Made by a program: the position numbers and the translations under genes
Shown: in pieces, positions 36,912-46,572 of the stretch
Position numbering within the stretch: position 1 is the first letter of the stretch
How the letters are laid out: each line of letters begins with the position of its first letter
Notes under the pieces: model-generated
What the model saw: only the letters and a program-made list of their open reading frames with translations
What the model was told of the DNA's origin: nothing
Databases searched by the model: none
Source: a virus
DNA length: 64,000 nucleotides
Direction: 5' to 3' (one strand)
IMG/VR virus record: IMGVR_UViG_3300031873_000003
Coordinates: 1 to 64,000 of that record

Positions 36912-39900
36912 ATGGCAACAGAAGTAACCCATATAGTTGACCCTGGAGAAGGTGCAGGACACGATTACCATTCCCTATCCTTATGGGAGGCTGGTGAAGT
37001 GGGCGACCTCACGGGCGTAAGGGATGAGATCGCTGTTGCCAAGTGCCGAGCTACAGATGGGGATGCGGATACGACTGCCGTAGTTCTTGACGGTTGGATA
37101 ACTTCCCCCACCCAGTATATCAAAATCTGGACTGATCCTGCGGAATCACATCGCCATGATGGGAAATGGAATACAAGTAAATATCGTCTAACTGTTAGTG
37201 GTGCTTATACAATACAAAATAGTGAAAATTATACGAAAATAGATGGTATCCAATTTTCCGGGAATACGGGCGCCATATATAGGGGTTTGGCAATCGGTGC
37301 TCTTTCAAATTGTATATTAAATGGACTTAATACTAATAATCTTTCTGGTGTGTTACAAGAATCTGGAGGAGCGGTTACTTGTTGGAATGTTGTTGTTTTC
37401 AATTTGGGGACTGGTGCGAGTGGTTTTATTTCTTATACAAATGGTTCTAATTTTCGTAATTGTACTGCTTTTAATTGTGATAACGTAGGTATCGAGAATG
37501 GTTATGCGGATGCTGTAGCAACAAATTGTGTGGCACTTACTTGTGGGTCTTGCTTTGATGGCGGTATTGTTGGAAATTATAATTGTTCCTCAGATACGAC
37601 TGCTCCTGGGGCTAACTCTCTAAAAAGTAAGTCCGCAGCAAATAATTTTGTTGATATAGGTGCCGGAACAGAAGATTTGCATCTAAAACTTGGTGCAGAT
37701 TGTATAGATACAGGAACTGATTTATCTGCTTATTTTACAACTGACATAGATGGTACGACCCGACCGACAGGAGCAAATACCTGGGACATCGGGGCGGATG
37801 AGTATGTAGCTGGTGCAGAATCCCTATCTCCATCTGCTAGTCCTAGTTTAAGTCCATCACCATCCTTATCTCCCAGTGCAAGTTTGTCTCCTTCCGAGTC
37901 GCCATCCCTATCCCCCAGTGCAAGCTTGTCTCCATCTGCCTCGCTTTCGTCTTCTCTTAGTCCTTCGACCTCACCGTCAAAAAGTCCATCTAAAAGTCCT
38001 TCGACCTCACCCTCCAGGAGTCCCTCCAAAAGTCCCTCCAGGAGTCCCAGCGCCAGCCCAAGCTTAAGTCCATCAGCGTCAGCGTCTCCGTCTTTATCAC
38101 CATCTATTTCCCCAAGCATATCTCCTTCGGGATCTCCTTCGTTAAGTGCGAGTATAAGTCCAAGTGAGAGCCCGAGTTTGTCACCTTCGGCTTCGGTAAG
38201 CCCGTCTGTCAGTCCTTCAGTCAGTCCATCGGCATCTCCGTCAATGTCACCGAGTGTATCACCGTCGGCATCGCCTTCCGTATCGCCAAGCCTGAGTCCA
38301 TCAGCTTCTATTAGCCCTTCGCTTAGTCCATCTGCGAGTCCCTCGGAGAGCCCAAGTGAATCACCGTCGTTGAGTCCTTCTGCTTCAGTTTCACCAAGCG
38401 AATTGCCATCTGTATCACCGAGTATTTCCCCTTCGGGATCACCAAGTGAAAGTCCAAGCCTGTCTCCAAGCGTAAGCCCATCGGAATCTTTTTCAGAAAG
38501 TCCCTCAGAGTCGCCATCCTTATTACCCTCGGCCTCTGTGAGTCCTTCTTTGTCCCCATCTGCAAGCGTGTCACCTTCCGAGTCACCATCGTTGAGTCCG
38601 AGCATCTCACCATCGGTATCTCCATCTGCATCCCCATCACTATCTCCATCAGCGAGTATAAGTCCGTCGGTATCTCCATCAGTTTCACCCAGCGAAAGTC
38701 CTTCATTAAGCCCATCGGCTTCCGTAAGTCCCTCGGTTTCACCTTCGTTATCACCTTCTATCAGTCCAAGCATTAGTCCAAGTCTATCACCATCCGTTAG
38801 CCCAAGCAAAAGTCCTTCATTAAGCCCCAGCGCTTCACTATCTCCAAGTGTTTCACCAAGCGTCTCTCCATCAGTGAGTCCCAGTATTAGTCCTTCGGTA
38901 AGCCCCTCATTGTCTCCAAGTGCTTCGGTTTCACCGAGTATCAGTCCATCTCTATCGCCGAGCATAAGTCCGAGTGTTAGCCCAAGTGTTTCACCCAGTA
39001 TATCACCGTCAATAAGCCCATCTGAATCACCATCGTTTTCTCCGTCAGTTTCGCCATCTGTATCGCCAAGCGTAAGTCCTTCAATCAGTCCAAGTTTATC
39101 ACCGTCCCTGAGCCCATCAGTTTCACCATCGGTAAGTCCATCAATCAGTCCATCGGCGTCACCGTCCATGAGTCCGTCTTTAAGCCCCAGTGCTTCTGTC
39201 TCTCCATCAATGTCTCCCTCGGCTTCTCCGAGTTTATCTCCTTCTATTTCGCCATCGGTATCGCCAAGCGTAAGTCCTTCAATCAGTCCATCGGTTAGCC
39301 CGTCTGTAAGTCCGAGCATTAGTCCATCATTAAGTCCCAGTTTAAGTCCTTCAAAGAGTCCAAGTTTAAGTCCCAGTGCATCATTAAGTCCCAGTTTAAG
39401 TCCGTCTTTATCACCTTCCGAGAGCCCTTCACTTTTACCATCGGCTTCGCTCTCCCCGAGCTTGTCACCGAGCGCCAGCCCAAGCGTATCACCATCGGAA
39501 TCTCCGAGCTTATCGCCCTCGGCTTCGGTAAGTCCTTCCATAAGCCCGAGTTTGTCGGCTTCTGAATCTCCCTCGGTATCCCCAAGCTTTAGTCCGAGTG
39601 AATCACCATCCCTGAGTCCATCCGTTAGTCTTTCAATCTCTCCGTCGATCAGCCCCTCGGTTAGTCCGAGCAAATCACCTTCGGTTTCACCCTCTGAGAG
39701 TCCGAGTTTAAGTCCTTCCATTAGTCCATCTCTCAGCCCTTCAGCGAGCGTTTCACCATCGATTAGTCCATCCCTCTCCTTAAGTGAGTCACCATCGGTA
39801 AGCTATAGCCTATCGCCCAGCGCAAGTCCGTCCCTTAGCCCATCGATCTCACCCTCGGAGAGTGCAAGCTTAAGTCCAAGTATCAGTCCTTCGGTCTCTC

Positions 39901-40019
39901 CTTCGGCATCCGAGAGTCCATCAAGGTCGCCCTCAATATCTCCTTCTATGTCTCCGTCTATTGAGGGCGCTATGCTTTTGCAAAATTTTCATTACTACTA
40001 TCAAAACATAGGGGCTTGA
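36912..40019 (+). CDS. Ser-Pro repeat protein 2 with beta-helix-like head
   Basis: Residues 1-300 resemble pectate-lyase-like right-handed beta-helix proteins: YTKIDGIQFSGNTGAIYRGL, NCILNGLNTNNLSG, FRNCTAFNCDNVGIENGYAD, ending TGANTWDIGADEY. Residues about 304-1018 are about 178 SPSx tetrads. The last 16 residues (MLLQNFHYYYQNIGA) are unique and may anchor it. It fits a long fibre: globular sugar-binding or cleaving head plus stiff stalk. The 663-aa frame on the other strand is a repeat artefact. Confidence 0.75.
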   Translation: MATEVTHIVDPGEGAGHDYHSLSLWEAGEVGDLTGVRDEIAVAKCRATDGDADTTAVVLDGWITSPTQYIKIWTDPAESHRHDGKWNTSKYRLTVSGAYTIQNSENYTKIDGIQFSGNTGAIYRGLAIGALSNCILNGLNTNNLSGVLQESGGAVTCWNVVVFNLGTGASGFISYTNGSNFRNCTAFNCDNVGIENGYADAVATNCVALTCGSCFDGGIVGNYNCSSDTTAPGANSLKSKSAANNFVDIGAGTEDLHLKLGADCIDTGTDLSAYFTTDIDGTTRPTGANTWDIGADEYVAGAESLSPSASPSLSPSPSLSPSASLSPSESPSLSPSASLSPSASLSSSLSPSTSPSKSPSKSPSTSPSRSPSKSPSRSPSASPSLSPSASASPSLSPSISPSISPSGSPSLSASISPSESPSLSPSASVSPSVSPSVSPSASPSMSPSVSPSASPSVSPSLSPSASISPSLSPSASPSESPSESPSLSPSASVSPSELPSVSPSISPSGSPSESPSLSPSVSPSESFSESPSESPSLLPSASVSPSLSPSASVSPSESPSLSPSISPSVSPSASPSLSPSASISPSVSPSVSPSESPSLSPSASVSPSVSPSLSPSISPSISPSLSPSVSPSKSPSLSPSASLSPSVSPSVSPSVSPSISPSVSPSLSPSASVSPSISPSLSPSISPSVSPSVSPSISPSISPSESPSFSPSVSPSVSPSVSPSISPSLSPSLSPSVSPSVSPSISPSASPSMSPSLSPSASVSPSMSPSASPSLSPSISPSVSPSVSPSISPSVSPSVSPSISPSLSPSLSPSKSPSLSPSASLSPSLSPSLSPSESPSLLPSASLSPSLSPSASPSVSPSESPSLSPSASVSPSISPSLSASESPSVSPSFSPSESPSLSPSVSLSISPSISPSVSPSKSPSVSPSESPSLSPSISPSLSPSASVSPSISPSLSLSESPSVSYSLSPSASPSLSPSISPSESASLSPSISPSVSPSASESPSRSPSISPSMSPSIEGAMLLQNFHYYYQNIGA

Positions 40020-40020
40020 T

Positions 40021-40722
40021 ATGTATGAACTAAAAACCAATACAGCAGTAAGAATACCGGTTGGGCCATTCGTTGACCCTACAGACGGTAAAACCGCAGA
40101 GACATCATTAGTTGTGACTGATATATCTGTCCAGCTTTATCAAACCAAGACAGACGGTACAGCCGTTGTTCGTGCTCAATTCGCCCCTACCTCCTCTGGT
40201 GGTAATAATGACATGGCCTTAGTTGCAAGTTCAACCGACGGAATGTACGACTTGGAGTTGACGGCCAATCAACTTAATTGGCTTGGGAATGGTCGAATCA
40301 CGTTCTACGATATTGATGGAGCCTTGGTTCACTGGATAGATGTCCAAGTTGTAAATGCTGATTATTTTAATGGTAAGTATGGAACGTCGGGGGATATTTG
40401 GTCAAAGGTTTTACCTGGAACCTATGGAGCAACCGAGGCAGGACATATTTTGGCTGATATAAAAACAAAAACAGATACTATTGGGGGAGCGGGAGCCCTT
40501 GCCTGGACATACACTCTAACGGACGAAGGTACGGGAGACCCCATCGATGGCGCAGAGGTCTGGATAACCACGGATTCATTAGGATCAAATATTGTTGCGT
40601 CAGGGGTAACAAATACCTTTGGGGTCGTAAACTTTACATTGGATGCAGGAAGTTACTTTGTTTGGAGGAAAAAGGCAGGATGGAATTTTAGTCCAGAGCC
40701 GGATACCGAAATAGTTTCTTAA
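40021..40722 (+). CDS. Structural protein with Ig-like C-terminus
   Basis: 233 residues; ELKTNTAVRIPVGPFVDPTD, then a C-terminal DEGTGDPIDGAEVWITTDSL...GVVNFTLDAGSYFVW typical of carboxypeptidase-regulatory/Ig-like folds. It directly follows the long fibre gene; likely a fibre-associated or neck protein. Confidence 0.6.
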   Translation: MYELKTNTAVRIPVGPFVDPTDGKTAETSLVVTDISVQLYQTKTDGTAVVRAQFAPTSSGGNNDMALVASSTDGMYDLELTANQLNWLGNGRITFYDIDGALVHWIDVQVVNADYFNGKYGTSGDIWSKVLPGTYGATEAGHILADIKTKTDTIGGAGALAWTYTLTDEGTGDPIDGAEVWITTDSLGSNIVASGVTNTFGVVNFTLDAGSYFVWRKKAGWNFSPEPDTEIVS

Positions 40723-40732
40723 GGGGGGTTAA

Positions 40733-41758
40733 ATGGCTGGAACAGGCACAGGGAAAAGGGTAAGCGTGACTCCGGTTGCGGGGGTAACAAGTCCTCCGGC
40801 AGGAGCCATGAGTATCGGGGGAGATGGTGGCATCATTGACCTGGCAAGAAAGGCCATCCTTGATGATGACATTGAACCCTACTTATGGAGTGGGATTGAA
40901 CTCATCCACTACTTGAACATTATTACCGAAGAGTTATACCGAGAAACGCTTCTAATTGAAGATCGCACCACAACCGCACTTACACAACTGAAACTCTTGA
41001 GCAATCTTAGCGACTATACCATTGACGATAGGGTATTGAACGTCAAGGAAGGCGCCAAGCTGTCCGAGAACACAAACGACAATTATGGCGTGCTAAAACG
41101 AACCTCCCAGGCTTATATGGATCAACTCAAGGCAACATGGCGAGAAATCACAGACATCGCTCCAACACGATTTATCCCTGATTGTGGTAGAGGGTCTTTG
41201 TCTATCTATCCCAAATTTGACGATGAGGGAGAAGTTGTTGGCGCATCAAACATTACTTTCACAGCAGCCACCAAGAAGATATCTAAGGTGGGAGAGGATT
41301 TTACCGCCCACTACGTGGTGGGAGACGAGATTAATGTTTCTGGAACAACCTACAACGACGGATATGTGACGGCAACATTAGTGAGTGCAACGGAAATTAC
41401 TGTTACAGAGACACTTGTTAATGAGACGCTTACCTCGGCAACCTTGCGGAAGGTTCGTGATACCCTTCTGATGGTAGTCAATCGCCTTCCTCTTACGCCA
41501 TTTGTTGTTGCTGATATTACTGCTGTTACCGCTGTTTATCCTGAGATTAAGACCATGTATCATAGGGAGCTTCTTTACGGGATTGGGAGGGAAGCGTTTC
41601 AGAAAGAGGACACCCAAACCCTTGACCTGGCAGCGGCGGATCGAAACGGGAAGAGGTTTGAGGAATTCAAGGATAAAGTCAAGAGGAGCTTGGTGTTCCT
41701 AAATCGATCGGAAAGGCAGGGGAGTTCGGGGAGTTCGGGGATTTGGAAGAGTTATTGA
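40733..41758 (+). CDS. Probable head-tail adaptor
   Basis: Contains IIDLARKAILDDDIEPYLWS, GIELIHYLNIITEELYRETL and late PEIKTMYHRELLYGIGREAF, the helical core of podovirus-type adaptor or DUF6682-like proteins, with a beta insert between. It would join portal and tail. The 3' end has a short GGGGAGTTC repeat coding GSSGSSG. Confidence 0.6.
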   Translation: MAGTGTGKRVSVTPVAGVTSPPAGAMSIGGDGGIIDLARKAILDDDIEPYLWSGIELIHYLNIITEELYRETLLIEDRTTTALTQLKLLSNLSDYTIDDRVLNVKEGAKLSENTNDNYGVLKRTSQAYMDQLKATWREITDIAPTRFIPDCGRGSLSIYPKFDDEGEVVGASNITFTAATKKISKVGEDFTAHYVVGDEINVSGTTYNDGYVTATLVSATEITVTETLVNETLTSATLRKVRDTLLMVVNRLPLTPFVVADITAVTAVYPEIKTMYHRELLYGIGREAFQKEDTQTLDLAAADRNGKRFEEFKDKVKRSLVFLNRSERQGSSGSSGIWKSY

Positions 41759-41773
41759 TCAAAAAGGCGTGAA

Positions 41774-42778
41774 ATGTCAAACATAACCACGAGCGTGATT
41801 ATACCGAGCAGAAATTGCAAGTATGTGTCCCGCACAATACAGGACGTTTTTGAAAAGGCAGGGGGACCGATAGAAGTGATTTGCCTCTTAGATGGGTACT
41901 ATCCCGATCCTCCAATCAAGGATCATCCTAATTTAACGATAGTCCATAAACCAGAAGTCACGGGAATGAGAAAGAGCATTAACATGGGGGTTCAGCTTGC
42001 AAAAGGAAAATATATTTGCAAAATGGATGATCATACGATGGTCGGAGAGAACTTTGATAGGATTATCAGTGAGAGTATAGATGACGACTGGCTTGCTGTC
42101 CCGAGTCGATATTCACTCGATCCAGAGAAGTGGGAGAAGGGCAGAGGACCAACTGAATACCTATTCGTTACCTACCCATACAATCACGACAATTTGTATG
42201 GAAATGGCCTCCACGGAAAGAAGTGGATCGGGGAAGATGGTATCGGAAAGAATATGGGCAAGACTGAGTTCTATTGGATGGAGGATCATCGAAAGGATAA
42301 ACGGATTGACGATTTACAAACGTTCCAGGGCTCGTTTTGGGCAATGTCGAAAGAACACTATTTCAGGATCGGAATGTTGGACGAAAAACATTGTGATTTG
42401 ATGGAGAATGAACCGCAGGAGCTGGGGTTTAAAACTTTTTTGTCGGGGGGACGTTGTGTTTTGATAAAAGACGCCTGGCACGCCCATATGCACAAAAACG
42501 AGCGTGAGTTAGACAACAGGGGACGAAGCTGGAAACTTAGTTGGCAGGCCATGAGAGACACGGGAAGGTTTCAAACTTTTGTGTGGATGAATAATCGCTG
42601 GGCCGGGGCAACTAAAAAGATTGAAGATTTTGTGGAGCATTTCTGGCCTATCCCTAGTTGGCCGTCGGACTGGATTTCGCAAAGGGATCAGTGGAACAAG
42701 GAACACCCAGAGATGAACACAAACTTCCGGATTTTTGACCCCGATGGGCATGACGGATTACCCCTTCGGGAAACATAG
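41774..42778 (+). CDS. Family 2 glycosyltransferase
   Basis: TSVIIPSRNCKYVSRTIQDV, EVICLLDGYYPDPP, GMRKSINMGVQLAKGKYICK followed by MDDH: the GT-A fold with its D-x-D-like metal motif. It transfers an activated sugar. It opens the glycan cluster. The N-terminal half of the protein at 52936 is a close relative (LDGYYPDPPIKD versus CDGNYPDPPIKD). Confidence 0.85.
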   Translation: MSNITTSVIIPSRNCKYVSRTIQDVFEKAGGPIEVICLLDGYYPDPPIKDHPNLTIVHKPEVTGMRKSINMGVQLAKGKYICKMDDHTMVGENFDRIISESIDDDWLAVPSRYSLDPEKWEKGRGPTEYLFVTYPYNHDNLYGNGLHGKKWIGEDGIGKNMGKTEFYWMEDHRKDKRIDDLQTFQGSFWAMSKEHYFRIGMLDEKHCDLMENEPQELGFKTFLSGGRCVLIKDAWHAHMHKNERELDNRGRSWKLSWQAMRDTGRFQTFVWMNNRWAGATKKIEDFVEHFWPIPSWPSDWISQRDQWNKEHPEMNTNFRIFDPDGHDGLPLRET

Positions 42779-42798
42779 AGGGGCGGCGGGAAACGAAA

Positions 42799-43560
42799 AT
42801 GCGTGAACTCATTACCCTAACGGGAAGCCGAGGTTTTCTTGGAACCGCCATCAGGAAGGACATCAAATATCCTTATAGTGAGGTCGATTACCTTATCGGA
42901 AAAGACCATAAGGACGTCATCGGAAGAAAGGGAACGTTGATCTTTATGTCGTCATGGGTGGACCAGGGAGAGTCGATGGTGAACCCCGCAAAGTATATTC
43001 AAAATAATTTAGTTTACCTTGCGATGATACTGACCAACAATGCGTTCGATCAAGTGATCTTCCCCTCTTCCTGTATGGTCTACGACAAGGACGGGAAATT
43101 GGAACCAAGCTCAGTGTATGGCTTTACGAAACTCGCTGGAGAGAAGTTGATTAAAATTTACTCTAAGAATTACTGGATATTGAGGATCGGGAACCCCTAC
43201 GGGCCGAACGACCATCGATCGGTCTTTCGTGAACTGGCAAGATGCAAAAAAGAAGGGGATACGTTTATAATCTCTGGCGGAAAGATCGTTAGGGATTATT
43301 TTCCTGTTGCTCATATCGCAAAGCTTGTGAACAGGATATTGGACGGAGGTATCGAGCCAGGTATTTATAATGTTGGGTCTGGAAACCACGTCGTGACATC
43401 GGAATATTTAAAAATGTTTTGTGTGAACCATGCGATTAAGCATGTGGTGGTTGATGGGACGGGGACGCTTGCTTCCGGGTACGCAGCCAAGGATCACATG
43501 TTGGCCTGTAGGCAAAAGAAAATATCCGACAGAGAATGGAAGGATTACTATTTGGGATAG
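42799..43560 (+). CDS. NAD-dependent sugar epimerase/dehydratase
   Basis: Extended SDR family: Gly-rich loop TGSRGFLGTA (8-17), FPSSCMVYDKDG, catalytic YGFTK (YxxxK), RIGNPYGPNDHRS, and ISGGKIVRDYFPVAHIAKLV. At 253 residues it is shorter than typical (about 310). It would make a nucleotide-sugar for the neighbouring transferases. Confidence 0.85.
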   Translation: MRELITLTGSRGFLGTAIRKDIKYPYSEVDYLIGKDHKDVIGRKGTLIFMSSWVDQGESMVNPAKYIQNNLVYLAMILTNNAFDQVIFPSSCMVYDKDGKLEPSSVYGFTKLAGEKLIKIYSKNYWILRIGNPYGPNDHRSVFRELARCKKEGDTFIISGGKIVRDYFPVAHIAKLVNRILDGGIEPGIYNVGSGNHVVTSEYLKMFCVNHAIKHVVVDGTGTLASGYAAKDHMLACRQKKISDREWKDYYLG

Positions 43561-43570
43561 GGGTATCATC

Positions 43571-44230
43571 GTGAGTGACATAACTCTTCTGTACTATACA
43601 GCAAACAGAATACCTGATCGCTTTGCGGTGAACGTCAGAAACCACTTGATTATAACGGCACAAGGGAAGCCTATTATCAGTATCTCCCAACAACCTATCA
43701 ATCTTGGAGAAAACATATGTGTTGGTGATATAGGATATACCGTTCCAAATGTCTATGCACAGATTTTGGTGGGAGCCAAGATGGCAAAAACACAGTACGT
43801 TGCTTGTTGTGAAGACGATACCCTGTATGTCCCGGAGCATTTTGACTATATTCCGCCAGACGATACGTTTGGATACAATAAGAACAGGTGGAATCTTACC
43901 GAAAGCCATTTCTATTTACAGTCTCGAAGGTCAAACATGTGTGTATGCATAGTTCCAACCGAATCGATGATAAGGACGCTTGAGGAAAGGGTAACTAAGT
44001 TTGGTTCTGGAGGGCCTCCTCACCTTGGAGAACCTGGGAGACGTGAGAGAACGATGGGAATCAATACAGTAAAGGCTTGTAAGTTCAACACTATTGATCC
44101 TGTGTTACAAATTAATCATGCCATATCCCTTGGTGGAATTCGGAGGCGGGCGAATTACAACGTAATCCAGGCAGAACATCCTGCGTGGGGGAAAGCCTCC
44201 GCTTTATGGGAAAAAATGGTGAATGGATAG
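43571..44230 (+). CDS. Glycosyltransferase-like protein
   Basis: GTG start after AGGGG; SDITLLYYTANRIPDRFAVN, then AKTQYVACCEDDTLYVPEHF with an acidic EDD motif. It is related to the C-terminal half of the 52936 protein (FFAEHDILYPKEHFDF). Overlaps the next gene by eight bases. Confidence 0.7.
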   Translation: MSDITLLYYTANRIPDRFAVNVRNHLIITAQGKPIISISQQPINLGENICVGDIGYTVPNVYAQILVGAKMAKTQYVACCEDDTLYVPEHFDYIPPDDTFGYNKNRWNLTESHFYLQSRRSNMCVCIVPTESMIRTLEERVTKFGSGGPPHLGEPGRRERTMGINTVKACKFNTIDPVLQINHAISLGGIRRRANYNVIQAEHPAWGKASALWEKMVNG

Positions 44231-44513
44231 CAACGACTGGTTCAGTTGGAGCCCCGAAACAGAAGAGCGGATGAATTTTGTTGGTGGACGGTATACTGCC
44301 TGCGAAGTAATCAGGCAAGCATACCGTAGGATTCAAGACCCGGAAGTAAAGTTGATGTTAAGGATTGCTACAACGATGTGCAAGTCGATGGCAACAAGAA
44401 TCACCAAATATGATGGGCGAAGGTGGGGAAAGGATATATACCCGCTTAATCCATACTTAAATAGAGAAACGGAAATGTTGGTGAAGGTTGACATCCTCCC
44501 CCCACTAAAGTAG
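44223..44513 (+). CDS. Small helical protein, 3' end altered by IS
   Basis: CEVIRQAYRRIQDPEVKLML and ATTMCKSMATRITKYDGRRW match the 55367 product (TLRDIYHLTDDPEIKLKCRL). The last nine residues (VDILPPLK and neighbours) are IS sequence. Removing the IS restores a frame ending VKDEPSNL that overlaps the next start as in the paralogue. Confidence 0.6.
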   Translation: MDSNDWFSWSPETEERMNFVGGRYTACEVIRQAYRRIQDPEVKLMLRIATTMCKSMATRITKYDGRRWGKDIYPLNPYLNRETEMLVKVDILPPLK

Positions 44514-44530
44514 GGGGATTCCCAGAAAGG

Positions 44531-45715
44531 TTAAACAGAGTGCTTAACATTTCCAAGTTGGTTCACGTTTCTACGAGGTCTGCCTTTTCGAGCCGAAGCC
44601 CGAACTGGTCTTGTAACCTCTCCACGCGCTTTTACGGAGTGTCCCTCCGCATCACGGATATTTATCGCTGCGTTATCATCGCGGTCGTGGTGAGTCTTAC
44701 ACTCGGGGCAATACCACTCACGAATGCTCAAGGGAAGCGATTCCAGTATGTACCCGCAGACATTACAGCGTTTACTACTTGGGAAAAATGGATCGATAAT
44801 CCGAAGATCCTTTTCGTACCAGTCGCATTTGTAGGTAAGCATTCCCCGAAACATGCCAAAGGCGGCATCGCCGATAACTCTTGCCAGTTTGTGATTTCTG
44901 ACCATACCTCGAACATTCAGATCTTCGATTTGAATTACGTCAAAGCGACGAACCAAATCGGTGGTCACTTTGTAGAGGTGGTCTTTCCGCATGTTAGCAA
45001 TATGCTCTTGAAGACGAGCAACCTTGAGAATAGCCCGGCGCCGTCTACCGCTCCCCTTCTTCTTCTTGGCAAGCTTCCGCTGCAGCTTCTTCAGCTTCAG
45101 GAGATTCGTCCCAAGAGCCCTGGGGTTTGGGATTTGTTCGCCATTGGACAAGGTAGCCAGACGAGAAACGCCGAGGTCGATGCCGATTTTCAAGCCAGTC
45201 TTCGGAAGGGGCAGCCTCACTTCATCGAGGCAGAGAGTAACAAAGTATTTCCCACTTGGCAACTTGGTTATTGTCACCGTGGTGGGGATACTCTGGAAAC
45301 CTCTGCTCCAGTGAATGTCAAGTCTGCCAATGCCGGAGATGCTCAAATTGCGATTGGCAGCATCCCACTTGAACGCGCTTCGGGTGTACTCAGCGGTCTG
45401 CTTGCCTCGCTTCTTCTTGAATGTCGGATACTTCGCAGTCTTGTTCCAGAAGTTGATGTAAGCAGTCTGGAGATGCCGAAGCGCTTGCTGGGTCGGGACG
45501 CAAGAGATCTCGTTGAGCCATTCGGTTTCCGGTTGCCTTTTCAGTTCGGTGAGCATAGCGGAAGATTCGTTGTACCCAATGCTTCGGTTCTCTTTGAACC
45601 AAGCATCAGTACGGATGCGCAGAAAACGATTGAAGACGAACCGACAGGAACCGAAAATCCGAGAAAGGCTCTCGGCCTGTTGTTTTGTCGGGTAAACCCG
45701 GTATGTGTGTCTCAT
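44531..45715 (-). CDS. tnpB: TnpB RNA-guided nuclease, intact
   Basis: All three RuvC parts are present: KIGIDLGVSRLATLSN (Asp), VIQIEDLNVRGMVRN (Glu), HHDRDDNAAINI (Asp). The zinc finger is CNVCGY...CPEC. N-terminus MRHTYRVYPTKQQAESLSRI is canonical. 394 residues, normal size. TnpB uses an omega-RNA from the element's 3' end to cut DNA next to a target motif. Within its 3' coding part lies CGGAG-GGACA-CTCCG (44635-44649), the same kind of GGANN hairpin as in the solo copies. ATG at 45715 was chosen; a GTG is at 45721. Confidence 0.92.
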   Translation of the reverse strand: MRHTYRVYPTKQQAESLSRIFGSCRFVFNRFLRIRTDAWFKENRSIGYNESSAMLTELKRQPETEWLNEISCVPTQQALRHLQTAYINFWNKTAKYPTFKKKRGKQTAEYTRSAFKWDAANRNLSISGIGRLDIHWSRGFQSIPTTVTITKLPSGKYFVTLCLDEVRLPLPKTGLKIGIDLGVSRLATLSNGEQIPNPRALGTNLLKLKKLQRKLAKKKKGSGRRRRAILKVARLQEHIANMRKDHLYKVTTDLVRRFDVIQIEDLNVRGMVRNHKLARVIGDAAFGMFRGMLTYKCDWYEKDLRIIDPFFPSSKRCNVCGYILESLPLSIREWYCPECKTHHDRDDNAAINIRDAEGHSVKARGEVTRPVRASARKGRPRRNVNQLGNVKHSV

Positions 45716-45727
45716 CTTCACAATACT

Positions 45728-45756
45728 ATTGTATCTTGTGTAAATTCAGAAGTCAA
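45728..45756 (-). promoter_or_regulatory. tnpB promoter
   Basis: TTGACT (45751-45756, minus strand), 17 bases, TACAAT (45728-45733). The start codon lies only about 13 bases further, leaving almost no leader. Confidence 0.65.
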
Positions 45757-45822
45757 ACAAAAATAAAAGATGGCATTTCCTCCCCCGGCTAAAGTCGGGG
45801 GTATCCATGCCGAAAAATTCTC

Positions 45823-46572
45823 ATGAACCATCCAACCTGTGAAGTAATAACGATGTGGTATAACGATGTGTTTCTGGCGCCATTTTTCCTGAAACATTAT
45901 TCGTATGCAGACCATATTCGAGTCATTATAGATGCGGATACAGATGATAAGGCAGAATGCGAGGCGCTTGTTCATCAGTATCCAAACGCATCCGCAGAGT
46001 TCTTCAGTTTTCCTGATGGGTATAACGTAGATGTTCGGCAAAATTTAATCTTTTCCGCATGTAATGAATCTAAGGCTGACTGGGTGATTGTGCCAGATTC
46101 AGATGAGTTTATATTTTGTGGAGATATGCATCAGTTTCTATCATCTCAAACGGCAGACATAGTTGTTGTTAGGCTATACCAGGTTTTTAGGAATAGTTTA
46201 GACGCAGACCTTGATTTATCTCAACCAATAGAGGGTCAGCGTAGACATGGAGACCCAAATTATGTCAAGGGAAGAAACTCGCATGGAAGCAAACCAATCA
46301 TCATAAGGACAGGCAAGAAGATACACCTTATGCCGGGAAATCATAATGTTTGGAATAAACATCGCTACACGGTAAGCAAAGATATTCTTATTGGCCAGCA
46401 CTGGCAAATGGCTGATCCTTGTTTTTGTGTTCCTCGAAGGCTGTCGAGGAGCAAGAGGTTAGGCGATGCAAGCCTCCCGACCGGATATGCTTTTCATGAC
46501 CTTCATGTGACCGAAGAATATATTCTATCTCAATGTAATGCTCACTTAAACGATGGAGAATTGCCGGCTTGA
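45823..46572 (+). CDS. Glycosyltransferase (GT-A-type)
   Basis: PTCEVITMWYNDVFLAPFFL, HIRVIIDADTDDKAE, and ADWVIVPDSDEFIF with the D-x-D-type metal site; GNHNVW later. Resembles family 2/92-like enzymes. The IS stands immediately upstream of the ATG, so native expression may be disturbed or now depends on the IS. Confidence 0.7.
   Translation: MNHPTCEVITMWYNDVFLAPFFLKHYSYADHIRVIIDADTDDKAECEALVHQYPNASAEFFSFPDGYNVDVRQNLIFSACNESKADWVIVPDSDEFIFCGDMHQFLSSQTADIVVVRLYQVFRNSLDADLDLSQPIEGQRRHGDPNYVKGRNSHGSKPIIIRTGKKIHLMPGNHNVWNKHRYTVSKDILIGQHWQMADPCFCVPRRLSRSKRLGDASLPTGYAFHDLHVTEEYILSQCNAHLNDGELPA

Larger units (their letters stand above)
44488..45822 (-). mobile_element. IS200/IS605-family element carrying tnpB only
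   Basis: Left end: palindrome TACCCCCGACTTTAGCCGGGG on the minus strand near 45783-45806. Right end: palindrome near 44500-44520, then ggatgtcaa ending at 44488. The 5' flank on the minus strand is TTCAT, a plausible target motif. There is no tnpA, as in IS1341-type elements. It sits exactly between AAGG and ATGAA, just before a glycosyltransferase start codon. Confidence 0.8.

Noticed and set aside
37730-39721. 663-aa minus-strand frame (GLxDGxxxG pattern)
   Set aside because: It is the complement of the SPSx tract. Similar shadows occur at 28069-28656, 57406-58005, 59080-59610 and 63290-63907; none has a ribosome site or family match.
44540-45766. 408-aa plus-strand frame across the IS element
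   Set aside because: It is antisense to a fully conserved tnpB; the minus strand has promoter, motifs and hairpins.
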